A DNA stretch of 64,000 bases from Tunturiibacter empetritectus (GTDB lineage: Bacteria; Acidobacteriota; Terriglobia; Terriglobales; Acidobacteriaceae), in assembly GCF_014201375.1 (NCBI RefSeq), contig NZ_JACHDZ010000004.1:372001-436000 (forward strand), read 5' to 3'. The notes beneath the pieces were generated by a model. That model was not told the DNA's origin. It saw only the letters and a program-made list of their open reading frames with translations, and made no database searches. This document shows positions 1-9,142 of this stretch, piece after piece. The position numbers and the translations under genes were made by a program. The stretch's first letter is position 1. Each line of letters starts with the position of its first letter.

Positions 1-2701
1 CTTCCAGCCGCAGATTCCCGACATGTTCCAGTCCGAGGTCATCTTCACCAACAACGCTCCGGCAGAGTATGGTCGGGCCGGCGGCGCTGTCGTCAACCTC
101 ATCACTAAGGCCGGCTCTAATCGGTTCCACGGAAGCGCCTTCGAGCTTTACTCCGGCTCCGGCCTCAACTCGGTCGACGGCATTACCCGCAAAGGGTCCA
201 CCAGCCGCGCGAATAAGGCTCGATTCGATCAGCACCAGTACGGCTTTACCGCGGGCGGTCCCCTCTGGAAAGACAAGCTCTTCGCCTTCGGTGGAACCAT
301 GTTCACCCGCTTCTATGGCAACGCTACATCCACCCAGATCGAGCTTCCGGACGCAGCTGGATACGCTACCCTGAATGCGATCGGCGGACCCCAGGTGGCC
401 CTCCTCCAGAGCCTGCTCGCCAGCGGTTCCTACCTCACCAATTACCAGCAGATCACGACCGCTCCGGTCGAATCCATCAATGCCGGCGCGCAAAGCGGTT
501 GCCCCGTTGGGGGATGCATCGTCACCACCGCGAACTTCCTTCGTCCTCCCGTCTCACAGCAGTCCCCCGATACCCAGTGGTTCTATCGCATCGACTTTAC
601 TCCGCGTGAGAAAGATACCTTCGGCTTCCGCTATCTCCACGACCGCAACAACTTCAACCCGGACCTGGGATTGAATACCTCCGGCCTTCCCGGCTTCGAC
701 GGACAGGTCGGCGGACCCACCGAGCTCGCCTCGGGAAACTGGACCCACGTCTTCTCTCCGAGCCTGCTCAATGAGTTCCGCGTCTCCGAGACCCGCATCT
801 CTTTCACCTTTACCGCCCTGCCCAGCGCGTTGGCCAACCCGGTTGCCAACGTCGAGAACATCAACTTTACCGACAACGGTCTCCCCGTCCTCGGCCTATC
901 TCAGAACATCCCCCAGGGCAACAAGGAAGACGCCTATCAATTCCAGGACACAGTCGGCTGGACGAAAGGCAAACAGTCCCTCCGCATTGGCGTTGACGTA
1001 GGCCGTTCGCTCGATACTCTTCTCGTTGCACAGCAGCCCAACGGACAGCTTAACTTCGCCGCCGACACCAACGGTACTGCACTCGCCAACTTCCTCAACA
1101 ACGATCTCGGCGTCAGCGGAACCGCGGTCAGGAGCTTCGGCCCAACCCGCATCGACCCCCACGTATGGAGGAGTGCCTTCTTCGCCCAGGACGACATCAA
1201 GCTCTTCCCAAGCCTGACCATCAACCTTGGACTCCGGTACGACTACCTCACCGATCCCGCCAACGCACTACCCTTTCCCGGTGTCGATCTTGCCAACCCG
1301 TACGGGTCCATCACCACGTTCAACAAAATCCGTACTGATAACGCGAACTGGGGGCCGCGTTTCGGCTTTGCCTACTCTCCATCGACCGGATGGCTCGGAG
1401 GAGGTAAGACCGTCTTCCACGGCGGCTTTGGCATCTACTACGACACCAGCTTTACCAACATCGCCATCAACTCCGCCCAGACCGCGCCAAATGCGGTTTC
1501 CGGAACCCTCACCTCTACAACAGCCAACCCGCTCGGCAATGCGACTAGCCTGATCCCCACCATCCCCCCTCACCTGAGCCAACATTCCACGGTAGGCTCC
1601 GGTATCGACAAGAACATCAAAAACCCGAGCACGTACCAGATAAACCTTGGAATAGAGCGTACTCTGCCAGGAAGCCTCAAGCTGGCCATCAACTACGTAG
1701 GCAGCCGCGGACGCAAGCTCTACGCCAACCAGCAGCTCAACTACCTTGATAACAGCACGCCGGACGCCGTCGCCCTCGGCCAACGCCTCAACCCCAGCCG
1801 CGGCATCATCAACGTACGCACCAACAGTGCCGCATCCGAGTACGACAGCATCCAGACCGACGTCTCCCGCCAGTTCAAGCACGGCTTGTTCTTCCGCGCA
1901 GCCTACACCTATGGCGCAAACCTCGACGACGGCTCCGAGATCTTCACCACTTTCGCCAACTCCACCTCTTACTCGGCCAACCTTGCACCCGGCGGACGCA
2001 GACAAGATTGGGCACGTTCAGCATTCGACTTCCCCCAGTACTTCTCCGTCTCCTACGCCTGGTCTCCGGCCGGCTTTCATGCAGAAAACCACGCTTCCAA
2101 TCTTTTACTCGGAGCCGTCACTCGCAACTTCACCATCTCCGGCGTCACTCAGCTTCAGTCTGGGCCGCCTAGCACCTTCAACTTGTTGGGTCTCGATACA
2201 AATAACGACGGAAGTACGGCCAATGACCGTCCGCTGGTGGGCAATCCTCATGCGCCTGTCACTACAGCGGGTATCGACGGCTTTTACCTTGGACCAGATA
2301 ACAACGGTAACAACCCTGTGCCCGGCACCTACTACGACATAGCGGCCAACAATCAGTCGAACGCGCTCAATGTCGTGACTCCCGATCAGGTTCACTGGCT
2401 TATCCCCAACGGAGGAGCTGAAATTACGCCTCTTGAGATCGGACGGGATAGCTTCCGTAATGCCGGAACTACCAACTGGAACTTCGCCGTCGAAAAGGAC
2501 ATTCCTTCGCCCTGGACACACCTGGAGTCTGCAGCCTTCCAGATACGTGCCGAGGTTCAGAACGTCTTCAACCACAATGACGTAGGCATCGTCGACACCA
2601 ACCTCCTCCACATCGGCAGCGGAGACAGCTTCCTCAACGCGCAAAACGTCCGGGTCAACACCAACCGCAATCTCCGCTTCTGGGCCAAGTTCGTCTTCTA
2701 G
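1..2701 (+). CDS. TonB-dependent receptor, Oar-like (5' end missing)
   Basis: This is an outer-membrane beta-barrel receptor of the large Oar/TonB-dependent type that uses TonB-ExbBD energy to import a ligand, which is unknown here. The frame is open from base 2, so the start, signal peptide, carboxypeptidase-like domain and most of the plug lie off the left edge; about 899 residues remain. The first visible residues (PDMFQSEV, then AEYGRAGGAVVNLITKAG) are the typical end of the plug in this family. They are followed by many barrel strands, and the protein ends on aromatic F-V-F, as outer-membrane barrels usually do. The coding strand is clearly C-rich. A strong hairpin terminator follows 30 bp after the stop. 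The family assignment is secure; the substrate is not. Confidence 0.93.
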   Translation, partial: FQPQIPDMFQSEVIFTNNAPAEYGRAGGAVVNLITKAGSNRFHGSAFELYSGSGLNSVDGITRKGSTSRANKARFDQHQYGFTAGGPLWKDKLFAFGGTMFTRFYGNATSTQIELPDAAGYATLNAIGGPQVALLQSLLASGSYLTNYQQITTAPVESINAGAQSGCPVGGCIVTTANFLRPPVSQQSPDTQWFYRIDFTPREKDTFGFRYLHDRNNFNPDLGLNTSGLPGFDGQVGGPTELASGNWTHVFSPSLLNEFRVSETRISFTFTALPSALANPVANVENINFTDNGLPVLGLSQNIPQGNKEDAYQFQDTVGWTKGKQSLRIGVDVGRSLDTLLVAQQPNGQLNFAADTNGTALANFLNNDLGVSGTAVRSFGPTRIDPHVWRSAFFAQDDIKLFPSLTINLGLRYDYLTDPANALPFPGVDLANPYGSITTFNKIRTDNANWGPRFGFAYSPSTGWLGGGKTVFHGGFGIYYDTSFTNIAINSAQTAPNAVSGTLTSTTANPLGNATSLIPTIPPHLSQHSTVGSGIDKNIKNPSTYQINLGIERTLPGSLKLAINYVGSRGRKLYANQQLNYLDNSTPDAVALGQRLNPSRGIINVRTNSAASEYDSIQTDVSRQFKHGLFFRAAYTYGANLDDGSEIFTTFANSTSYSANLAPGGRRQDWARSAFDFPQYFSVSYAWSPAGFHAENHASNLLLGAVTRNFTISGVTQLQSGPPSTFNLLGLDTNNDGSTANDRPLVGNPHAPVTTAGIDGFYLGPDNNGNNPVPGTYYDIAANNQSNALNVVTPDQVHWLIPNGGAEITPLEIGRDSFRNAGTTNWNFAVEKDIPSPWTHLESAAFQIRAEVQNVFNHNDVGIVDTNLLHIGSGDSFLNAQNVRVNTNRNLRFWAKFVF

Positions 2702-2731
2702 ATTAGCTCCCAAGCCACAACAGCAAAACTA

Positions 2732-2766
2732 CGGCCCGCCTAAGTTTTAGGCGGGCCGCTCTTTTA
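2732..2766 (+). terminator. Rho-independent terminator of the TonB receptor gene
   Basis: A perfect 12-bp inverted repeat (CGGCCCGCCTAA, 2732-2743, against 2747-2758) with a 3-nt loop is followed by CTCTTTT. It lies 30 bp past the receptor stop codon. Confidence 0.88.
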
Positions 2767-2841
2767 GCAACCTCAAGACCTCGGGTAACGCGTCCCCACA
2801 TAAAATAAAGTAGCAATCCGTGTCCTATTTTTCAATAGCGA

Positions 2842-2920
2842 AAGCACGCTGTTTCGCGACCACGTTTACCACGCAATTCACCACAAACTCACCACAAAAA
2901 ACCATCACGAAACGCCTGTT
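2842..2920. repeat. Low-complexity CACCAC / TGGTG tract
   Basis: This non-coding stretch between the TonB receptor terminator and the 3' end of rsfS carries irregularly spaced ACCAC words (read as GTGGT on the minus strand, the sense of rsfS). Similar tracts follow the 3' ends of rnpB and lpxC in this window. Confidence 0.5.
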
Positions 2921-2952
2921 TTTTCCAAAAACCCCCTGTAAAAGCCCAGTAT

Positions 2953-3555
2953 TTATTTGGTTCTCGCTTTTTTTGCCGTGGCAGATTTTTTTGCGGAAAC
3001 TTTCTTCGCCGTTTTGGCCGGAACCGCCGGCTTCCCGACGACTTTCTTAGCCGCCGCTTTGACTGGCACAGCCTTGGCAGCAGCTTTCTTTACAACTGCA
3101 GTGGATTTCGTAACGGCTGCGGTCTTCTTCTGTGACGCGGCCTTAGTTGTCTTCTTCGCGCGGCTCTGCTTGATACGGGCACTCACCTCTGCATCAAGCT
3201 CTGCCACACTGATCGTAGTAGCCGACTTCCGCAGTCGTTCCAGCCCGTAAAACGCGCGCTTCTCCGCAGAAAAAACATGGACGATGAAATCGACATAGTC
3301 CATTAAAATCCATTCGCCCTGGCGACGGCCCTCGACAGAGTTAGGGTAAACGCCAAACTCGCGCTTCAGGCGAAGCTCAATCTCATCGGTGATGGCCACA
3401 TTCTGCCGGTCGTTCGTTCCGTTGCAGATCAGGAAGTAATCGGTCAAGCCGCTCTCGGCCGGATCCAGTGCGAGAATGCGGATATCTTCAGCTTTCTTGT
3501 CTTCGGCGGCGGCAGCCGCGGCGAGCAGCAGCTGATTGCTTTCAATTGAGGGCAT
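2953..3555 (-). CDS. rsfS: Ribosomal silencing factor RsfS (Iojap family) with Lys/Ala-rich tail
   Basis: RsfS binds ribosomal protein uL14 on the large subunit and blocks subunit joining when nutrients are scarce. The roughly 110-residue core shows the family signatures LTDYFLICNG (about residues 36-45) and EGRRQGEWILMDYVDFIVHVF (about 74-94). From about residue 120 to 200 the protein is an added low-complexity tail of lysine, alanine and threonine that most RsfS proteins lack; it could bind RNA by charge. The chosen ATG at 3553-3555 follows AAGGAG with good spacing; a longer in-frame reading adds 47 residues without family similarity. In many bacteria rsfS follows nadD; here a methyltransferase gene lies between them. 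Confidence 0.92.
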   Translation of the reverse strand: MPSIESNQLLLAAAAAAEDKKAEDIRILALDPAESGLTDYFLICNGTNDRQNVAITDEIELRLKREFGVYPNSVEGRRQGEWILMDYVDFIVHVFSAEKRAFYGLERLRKSATTISVAELDAEVSARIKQSRAKKTTKAASQKKTAAVTKSTAVVKKAAAKAVPVKAAAKKVVGKPAVPAKTAKKVSAKKSATAKKARTK

Positions 3556-3725
3556 GAGACTCCTTGGAGTTCCATGGTAGCGGGTTGCGGCTCTGGAAGC
3601 CAGCGTCTCCAACGGAACGGCAACTTCCTGCCTCGTACAGTGATCAATCCAGAACCGTCGTAGATACTCGTAGGCACTTTGCCTGCTCATTGCCACCGCT
3701 AGTCCCGAACGCTCCGCGATATGCC

Positions 3726-5117
3726 CTATCTTTTCTTAAGGTGAAACAAGATGCGCCCGTTCGCCAGCGTCAGCTCGTCGGAGACTGTGAAATGCTTCCC
3801 AAAAGTCTCGCGAAATGCCGTTTCGGTAACGTGTTCGTAGAGTGCATCGCGTCCGCGCAGAAGCTCCTGGAACTTCTGATCCGTCGCTGGCACCCATTCA
3901 ACAATCAGGTGTCGCGTTGTCAGCTCGCTGCAGAGCGCGGCGATGCGGTCCATCGGAATCTGATTATGGAGCAGCAGATGGTGCAGGACGGCGAGCATGA
4001 TCACGGCGTCGAAGTGGCCTGCACAGCGGCTCAGGAACGAGACACTCTCCCGGTTCTCCCATCCAGTAGCCGGGCTGGGATGAGCGAGATCGACGCATAG
4101 CGGAAGGATATTCTTGCTGTTCTCCTTCAGGCCTGCGTACAGGCGATCGACCGCCTGCAGATCCGTGTCGATCGAGACGACCTCGGCGTCAGCGTCCGCC
4201 GCGAGATTCGAATACACTCCGGTGTTACAACCCACATCGAGCGCCTTCGCAGGACGCGCACTACCCAGCACCGCGCTCACAAACTTGCGCTTGTCCGCAT
4301 GATCTTCGTCGCTGTAGTGGTTCGCCGTCTCAGCGTAGTGCGACCAGGTAGAGGAGCGGTGAGCCGGCGTCACCTTCCGCATATGATTCAGCAGCGTCCT
4401 CATCGTTCTCAGCAAAATTTGCTTCGCAAGGTCAGGGTCTTTCACGGATTGCGGCGTCCCCTTGCCGGCCCTGCCTTTCTTCGTCTTCGCGAGCAGCGAC
4501 GGTAGCGTAACGGTCGACAGAGCTGGCCGCCGGAACCGCGAAGCCAGCGAAAGTGCCGGATAGACCTCTTCCGGTTCATATCCATCGCGGCGTGTCAGCG
4601 AGGTTCGCAGGGGCCATCCCAGCCGTGAGTAAGCCAGCATCGGCAACAGAAACGTTCGAACGAACTGGCCGTACGCAAGCCAGATCGGTTGATGCAGGTC
4701 TCTGCGTTCGATCGAAAGCACATCGACAAAGATCGGCTGCGCCCCTTGGAACAGCACATTTAGCGGCGTCGCGTCCTTCAGCTGCCAACCCTGTTCGATG
4801 AGGTCGCTGCAGAGAGTCAGAGTAAGCTCTGCCGCCGCAAGCCACATGCCCGGACTCCACTCCCATGGGTAGGACTGGAACGAGATGCGAGGATGGCGCA
4901 GTACCAGCGTCTCGGCGTCAGGGGATGACACCACCTCGCTAGCCACAAGCCGTCCCTGCGCAACCAGCTCCGAGGCGAGCGGAGTCGCCAGGAACGTAAG
5001 AATCTCCTCGTCGAAGGGAGCTCGAATGCTTCGGTAAGCTCCATCGGGACGAACCTCGATGCTGCCCGCCGGATCGCGAAACGTGGGGAGTGCGGGGCGT
5101 GACAAAAGCTCTGCCAT
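3726..5117 (-). CDS. Two-domain SAM-dependent methyltransferase (NoeA-like) with kinase-like N-terminal motif
   Basis: The C-terminal half (from about residue 258) is a class I methyltransferase: motif I is LDVGCNTGVYS near residues 293-303 and the acidic ribose-binding end of strand 2 is VVSIDTD near 313-319. The substrate is unknown. The N-terminal 250 residues include KDATPLNVLF (D115, N120) and IFVDVL (D132). This spacing resembles the catalytic loop and metal Asp of aminoglycoside-phosphotransferase-like folds, but the rest of a kinase is not obvious. It lies between nadD (164 bp upstream) and rsfS (170 bp downstream) on the same strand, so co-transcription is plausible. The start has a weak ribosome site. 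A methyltransferase is certain; the NoeA-like label is my recollection of the family. Confidence 0.75.
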   Translation of the reverse strand: MAELLSRPALPTFRDPAGSIEVRPDGAYRSIRAPFDEEILTFLATPLASELVAQGRLVASEVVSSPDAETLVLRHPRISFQSYPWEWSPGMWLAAAELTLTLCSDLIEQGWQLKDATPLNVLFQGAQPIFVDVLSIERRDLHQPIWLAYGQFVRTFLLPMLAYSRLGWPLRTSLTRRDGYEPEEVYPALSLASRFRRPALSTVTLPSLLAKTKKGRAGKGTPQSVKDPDLAKQILLRTMRTLLNHMRKVTPAHRSSTWSHYAETANHYSDEDHADKRKFVSAVLGSARPAKALDVGCNTGVYSNLAADADAEVVSIDTDLQAVDRLYAGLKENSKNILPLCVDLAHPSPATGWENRESVSFLSRCAGHFDAVIMLAVLHHLLLHNQIPMDRIAALCSELTTRHLIVEWVPATDQKFQELLRGRDALYEHVTETAFRETFGKHFTVSDELTLANGRILFHLKKR

Positions 5118-5281
5118 AGAAAGTTACGATTCTGCCGCACGCACAAAAGCGGCCGGTTAACTAGCGAAGGGGACCCTGACAAAGCGCAATACTTGTAGAG
5201 ACACACTTCCATTCCGGAAAGTTTCGAGGAAAACAAAGTTTCGACGGTGACGAACATGAGAAGATCCGGAACGGGCCTGCC

Positions 5282-5881
5282 CTACCGATAAAGATGATGT
5301 CTCTGTATGTAATCCAGAACATCCGGCGCAATCAGATCGACGCAAGGATCACCCGCCTCCAGCCGTTCGCGAAGCCCGGTGGCTGCAGTATTGTCATGAA
5401 CGTTGCCGAGCAGATGGACACGGCTCTGCTGATGCGCATCGAGCCCCAGCGAAGAAAGATTCTCAATCGGGAACCCCGGCCGGCTCACGACGATCCACTC
5501 GGCGAGCTCCAGCAGGCGTTCGGGCTCATGCCATCGCGGCAGGCCAAGAAAGCTGTCCGCCCCCACCAGATTGAAGAGTTTGGCCGCTGGCATCCTCTGT
5601 GCCAACTCGCTCAGAGTCTCCACGGTGTAGTTCGGCGCGCCGTCAGCTCGAGGCGCATCGAGCTCAGAGGCCTCAAATCGAGGGTCTTCAAGACACGCAA
5701 GCTCCACCATCGCGAGTCGGTCCTCGAACGAAGTTACCGTACCATCAAGCTTCAGAGGCTGACGTCCAGCAGGAGAAAAAAAAACGCTGTCCAGTGCAAA
5801 CCAATCCGCCGCCGCAGTCGCGATGGCGAGATGACCATGATGCGGCGGGTCGAAGCTTCCGCCAAAGAGAGCTACGCGCAT
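5282..5881 (-). CDS. nadD: Nicotinate-nucleotide adenylyltransferase
   Basis: NadD joins nicotinate mononucleotide and ATP to give deamido-NAD in NAD synthesis. The protein opens with ALFGGSFDPPHHGHLAIA, which contains the nucleotidyltransferase (T/H)xGH signature at residues 14-19. It ends near TAATGLRERL, which corresponds to the family's second nucleotide-binding motif (SSTxIR). At 199 residues it has the usual length. The start follows a weak GAGA ribosome site. The upstream neighbour on the same strand, a beta-barrel gene, stops 27 bp before this start, so the two are probably transcribed together. Confidence 0.94.
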   Translation of the reverse strand: MRVALFGGSFDPPHHGHLAIATAAADWFALDSVFFSPAGRQPLKLDGTVTSFEDRLAMVELACLEDPRFEASELDAPRADGAPNYTVETLSELAQRMPAAKLFNLVGADSFLGLPRWHEPERLLELAEWIVVSRPGFPIENLSSLGLDAHQQSRVHLLGNVHDNTAATGLRERLEAGDPCVDLIAPDVLDYIQRHHLYR

Positions 5882-5908
5882 GCACTATTCTCTCGTGGGC
5901 CCGCGCTT

Positions 5909-6559
5909 TTAGAACGGAAGATGAAAGACGAACCCCATGCTGACCTGTTTGATCGGGTAGTTGTGGCTGTTGTTGCCGAACGGATCCAGCCCGCCATAGC
6001 CAAACTCGGCGACACGATAGTCAAGAATAGGCAGCAGTTTGATGTCCAACCCAGCCAACCCCTCGTATTCGAAGTTATTACGCAGAATCGGGCTGTTCCC
6101 GACAATTCCATTATCGGTAACCCCGGCTTCGGTATACAGCAACCCGTAATCCGAACGGCCAAGGCCAACTGAGCCTTGAACGTACGGCTTCAAAGGAGCA
6201 AGCGGAGTATGAAACACCGCCCGTACCCCGCCCAGCACCGAGTAGATTCGCGCTCCGCCGCCATTGAACTTCTCGTAAGCCCCACGCTTGGTCGTCAGGA
6301 TGCTGCCGCGCAGATCCCCCCCCAGCGTAATCGGTCCAAGCTTCTTGAAGTCGTAGTAGACGCCGCCGGTACCGCCCAATGGATCCACCGAGTTCGAGCG
6401 AGCACTTGTCACATTGGGATTCTGCTCCGGCGACGAGGCAATATTGCTGAGCCGATCTACGGTGAACATCCCGTAGACGCCGAATTGCGCGTGAGCGGAG
6501 GTGGCACTGACAAGGGCAACGATGGCAAGAAGAAGGAGAACTGCTTTGCGGAAACTCAT
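5909..6559 (-). CDS. Outer-membrane beta-barrel protein (opacity-like)
   Basis: This 216-residue protein starts with a clear Sec signal peptide (hydrophobic residues 6-20, cut after SAHA). The mature part alternates polar and aromatic residues (FGVYGMFTVDRLSN, GGVYYDFKK, PYVQGSVGLGRSDYG) and ends in VSMGFVFHLPF, an outer-membrane targeting end. Its size fits an eight-strand barrel of the OmpA-like/opacity class. Nothing indicates a specific ligand. It lies between coaBC and nadD on the same strand; metabolic neighbours give no hint of function. Confidence 0.75.
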   Translation of the reverse strand: MSFRKAVLLLLAIVALVSATSAHAQFGVYGMFTVDRLSNIASSPEQNPNVTSARSNSVDPLGGTGGVYYDFKKLGPITLGGDLRGSILTTKRGAYEKFNGGGARIYSVLGGVRAVFHTPLAPLKPYVQGSVGLGRSDYGLLYTEAGVTDNGIVGNSPILRNNFEYEGLAGLDIKLLPILDYRVAEFGYGGLDPFGNNSHNYPIKQVSMGFVFHLPF

Positions 6560-6668
6560 GTGCCGTTAGTTTACTAGTTCGCGCGGCCTCAGTGCACCGG
6601 AGGCCGCGAATTTGCCCGGCGAGGGATCCACTTTCGGTTAGGAGCAACACTCAGCAGAGACAGATCTC

Positions 6669-7940
6669 TCAGTGCGCAGCACCGACCCGCAGCTTCAGCA
6701 CCTCGTCAAGAATCCGCTCCGCCATCTCCGTCTTGCTCATCACGGGAAACTCAACCGCGCCCTCCTTCGTCAGAAAGCTGCCCGCGTTCTGCTCCGAATC
6801 GAACCCGATTCCATCCTTCGAAACATCGTTGACCACCACCGCATCCACGCCCTTGCGCTCCAGTTTGGCGCGCCCATTCGCCACGGCATTCTCGGTCTCG
6901 GCCGCGAACCCCACCACCAGTGTTCCGTCCCGCCGACGCCCCACGACCTCCCGCAAAATATCCACGGTTCCCGCCAGTTCCAACGAGACCGCCTGCGTTC
7001 CTTCACGCTTCATCTTCTGGTCTGCAACACTCTTCGCACGGTAGTCACTTACCGCCGCAGCCATTATCACCACGGTCATCTCATTCAGCCGAGCCATCAC
7101 TGCCGCCCGCATATCCTCCACGGTCACCACATGCTCCACCTCAACCCCCGCAGGGCAAGGCAGCCCCGTCGGAGCGCTGATCAACACCACCTTAGCCCCA
7201 CGCCTCCTCGCCGCGACCGCGACCGCGTACCCCATCCGCCCGCTCGATCGGTTCCCGATAAACCGCACCGGATCGATCGCCTCTCGCGTACCCCCTGCGG
7301 TCACCAGCACCGTCTCACCGGTGAAATCCCGGCCCTGCCCCACCGCGCCCTCGATGCCCTCAGCCAATGTCTCCACAATCGCCGCAACAATCTCCGTCGG
7401 CTCCGCCAGCCTTCCGCCTCCAACCATCCCGCAAGCCAGATACCCGCTCCCCGGCTCAATCACTTTCACTCCACGCGCTCGCAACGTAGCCACATTCGCC
7501 TGCACCGCCGGGTGCTCCCACATAGTCACATTCATCGCCGGAGCCACGATTACCGGAGCCGCCGTCGCCAGGTACATCGTCGAAAGAAAGTCATCTGCCA
7601 GTCCATGCGCAAACTTCGCCAGCATATTTGCCGTCGCCGGAGCCACCACCAGCAAACGCGTCGACTGCGCCGCTTGAATATGCTCTACGCTGCTGTGTTC
7701 CCCCGACTCGTCACCCTCCGCCGAGCCAGTCCCCGCCTCCTCGCCCCATAGAGAAGTAATCACCTTATGCCCGGAGATCGCAGCAAACGTGAGCGGCCGC
7801 ACAAACTCCGCCGCCGCCGCCGTCATCACCACATGCGGGTCATACCCGGCATCCTGCAGCAGCCGCACCAGCTCCACCGACTTATAAGCCGCTATCCCCC
7901 CGCAGACCCCAACCGTAACCTTCACTCGCTCTGCTTTCAT
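6669..7940 (-). CDS. coaBC: Bifunctional phosphopantothenoylcysteine decarboxylase / phosphopantothenate-cysteine ligase
   Basis: CoaBC carries out two consecutive steps of coenzyme A synthesis: it couples cysteine to 4'-phosphopantothenate using CTP, then decarboxylates the product with FMN. The N-terminal flavoprotein domain (about 1-190) shows GVCGGIAAYK, the PAMNVTMWEHP signature and the active-site Cys loop LACGMVGGGRL. The C-terminal ligase domain shows DPVRFIGNRSSGRMG, AAVSDYRA and KMKREG. About 423 residues is the normal length. The ATG at 7938-7940 is chosen; a TTG eight codons upstream (7964) has a better GGAG ribosome site and is a real alternative. Confidence 0.95.
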   Translation of the reverse strand: MKAERVKVTVGVCGGIAAYKSVELVRLLQDAGYDPHVVMTAAAAEFVRPLTFAAISGHKVITSLWGEEAGTGSAEGDESGEHSSVEHIQAAQSTRLLVVAPATANMLAKFAHGLADDFLSTMYLATAAPVIVAPAMNVTMWEHPAVQANVATLRARGVKVIEPGSGYLACGMVGGGRLAEPTEIVAAIVETLAEGIEGAVGQGRDFTGETVLVTAGGTREAIDPVRFIGNRSSGRMGYAVAVAARRRGAKVVLISAPTGLPCPAGVEVEHVVTVEDMRAAVMARLNEMTVVIMAAAVSDYRAKSVADQKMKREGTQAVSLELAGTVDILREVVGRRRDGTLVVGFAAETENAVANGRAKLERKGVDAVVVNDVSKDGIGFDSEQNAGSFLTKEGAVEFPVMSKTEMAERILDEVLKLRVGAAH

Positions 7941-8064
7941 ATGTTCTTCACTCGGCTGCGGCAAATACTCTCACTCCGCGGCACTTCTCGGCTCGTCACT
8001 GCGCCCTGGGCACATAACTCTATCGTATCGAACCACATCAGCGACACATTCAGTTGCAGACCCC

Positions 8065-9090
8065 TTACCCAATGTTGAAATTGACTCTAATCTGAGTTTT
8101 GACTTCAACGGGTTCACCGTTGAGCAAATAGGGTGTGTAGGTCCACGTCCGGACCGCAGCTAAAGCGGATATAGCGAGGTCGGGATCGGGAGTGGAAACA
8201 ATTCGAAGCGAGTGAATGTGCCCGTCAGTACCGATAGTCGCAGCAAAGGTGACAGTTCCTGAAATGCGATTCCTTCTCGCAGACTCCGGATAAGTAGGAT
8301 TGGCACCTGCGAGTTTGTGTCCAGCCATTACACCGGGAGCAACTCCTGTTGCACTTTTATCAACTGGAGTGAGTGTCGTCGGGTCAATCGTAGGCGCAAC
8401 CATCGAGGCGTTGCTCTCAAGAGTGCTCACGCGTGCAGTAGCCTTTACTTGATTGCTTTCTTTAACATTAATCTCTGTGGCAACGTTACGATTTTGAAAT
8501 GCCCCAATAGCATTTCTGAATATGACTTGAGATCCGAAATCGTAGCTCAAACGTAGAGATATCTTGCTTGGGTCGAAGCAGTATGTCGGAAACAGGCCCA
8601 AAGGCGGATAGGCAATATTCTTGATCTTCTGGTCGAGCATAATACAGTCCAAAGCAACCTTGCCGAAGTTCTGCCTACGTAGATCGGGTGAAGAGTCTTC
8701 CATCTCCTCGGCGCTTGGCATCGGATGTACAACCTGGTTGAGGAGCAGCTTCAACAGAGAGGGTGGCGAGCTCGAAGATTGCGTTCTACTTAAGCCTTTT
8801 TCACTGCGAATCTCCGTTGCGGTGTAAGAGGGGAACGTATACGCCACTTGGAAGGAAGTAGGAGTAGTCCACCACTCCTCAATTGTTCCCTGTTCGGTTT
8901 GCTTGCCCTGTTCTCCAAGAAGCTGGACGTCAAGTTTTAAGTGCCATTGCCTTATACCGGCGGTATCGAGAGAGCTGGAAGCTTCAGCTTGATGGAGGCG
9001 TTCGGTTAGCGGAGCGTGGTCATCGGCGCGGGCGGCAGAAACTAAAATCAGGCAAAGTGCAAAGGTTTGTATTACTCGGCGTATTTCCAT
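8065..9090 (-). CDS. Periplasmic protein with C-terminal TonB domain
   Basis: This 341-residue protein has an N-terminal signal sequence (residues 5-22, cut near ARA) and a C-terminal TonB_C domain: YPESARRNRISGTV, then a GTDGHI turn, then AVRTWTYTPYLLNGEPVEV and a final VNFNIG strand. Classical TonB carries a Pro-rich linker after a membrane anchor, which is absent here. The middle region (about 40-240) is an unrecognised beta-rich domain with two cysteines. It may link the TonB domain to an outer-membrane partner, or act as an envelope protein rather than an energy transducer. It lies between the RNase T2 gene and coaBC, all leftward. Confidence 0.72.
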   Translation of the reverse strand: MEIRRVIQTFALCLILVSAARADDHAPLTERLHQAEASSSLDTAGIRQWHLKLDVQLLGEQGKQTEQGTIEEWWTTPTSFQVAYTFPSYTATEIRSEKGLSRTQSSSSPPSLLKLLLNQVVHPMPSAEEMEDSSPDLRRQNFGKVALDCIMLDQKIKNIAYPPLGLFPTYCFDPSKISLRLSYDFGSQVIFRNAIGAFQNRNVATEINVKESNQVKATARVSTLESNASMVAPTIDPTTLTPVDKSATGVAPGVMAGHKLAGANPTYPESARRNRISGTVTFAATIGTDGHIHSLRIVSTPDPDLAISALAAVRTWTYTPYLLNGEPVEVKTQIRVNFNIG

Positions 9091-9142
9091 GTGCCGCCAG
9101 TCTATCGATCCGATCCTCTACGAGCAATCGGATATATTCCCG

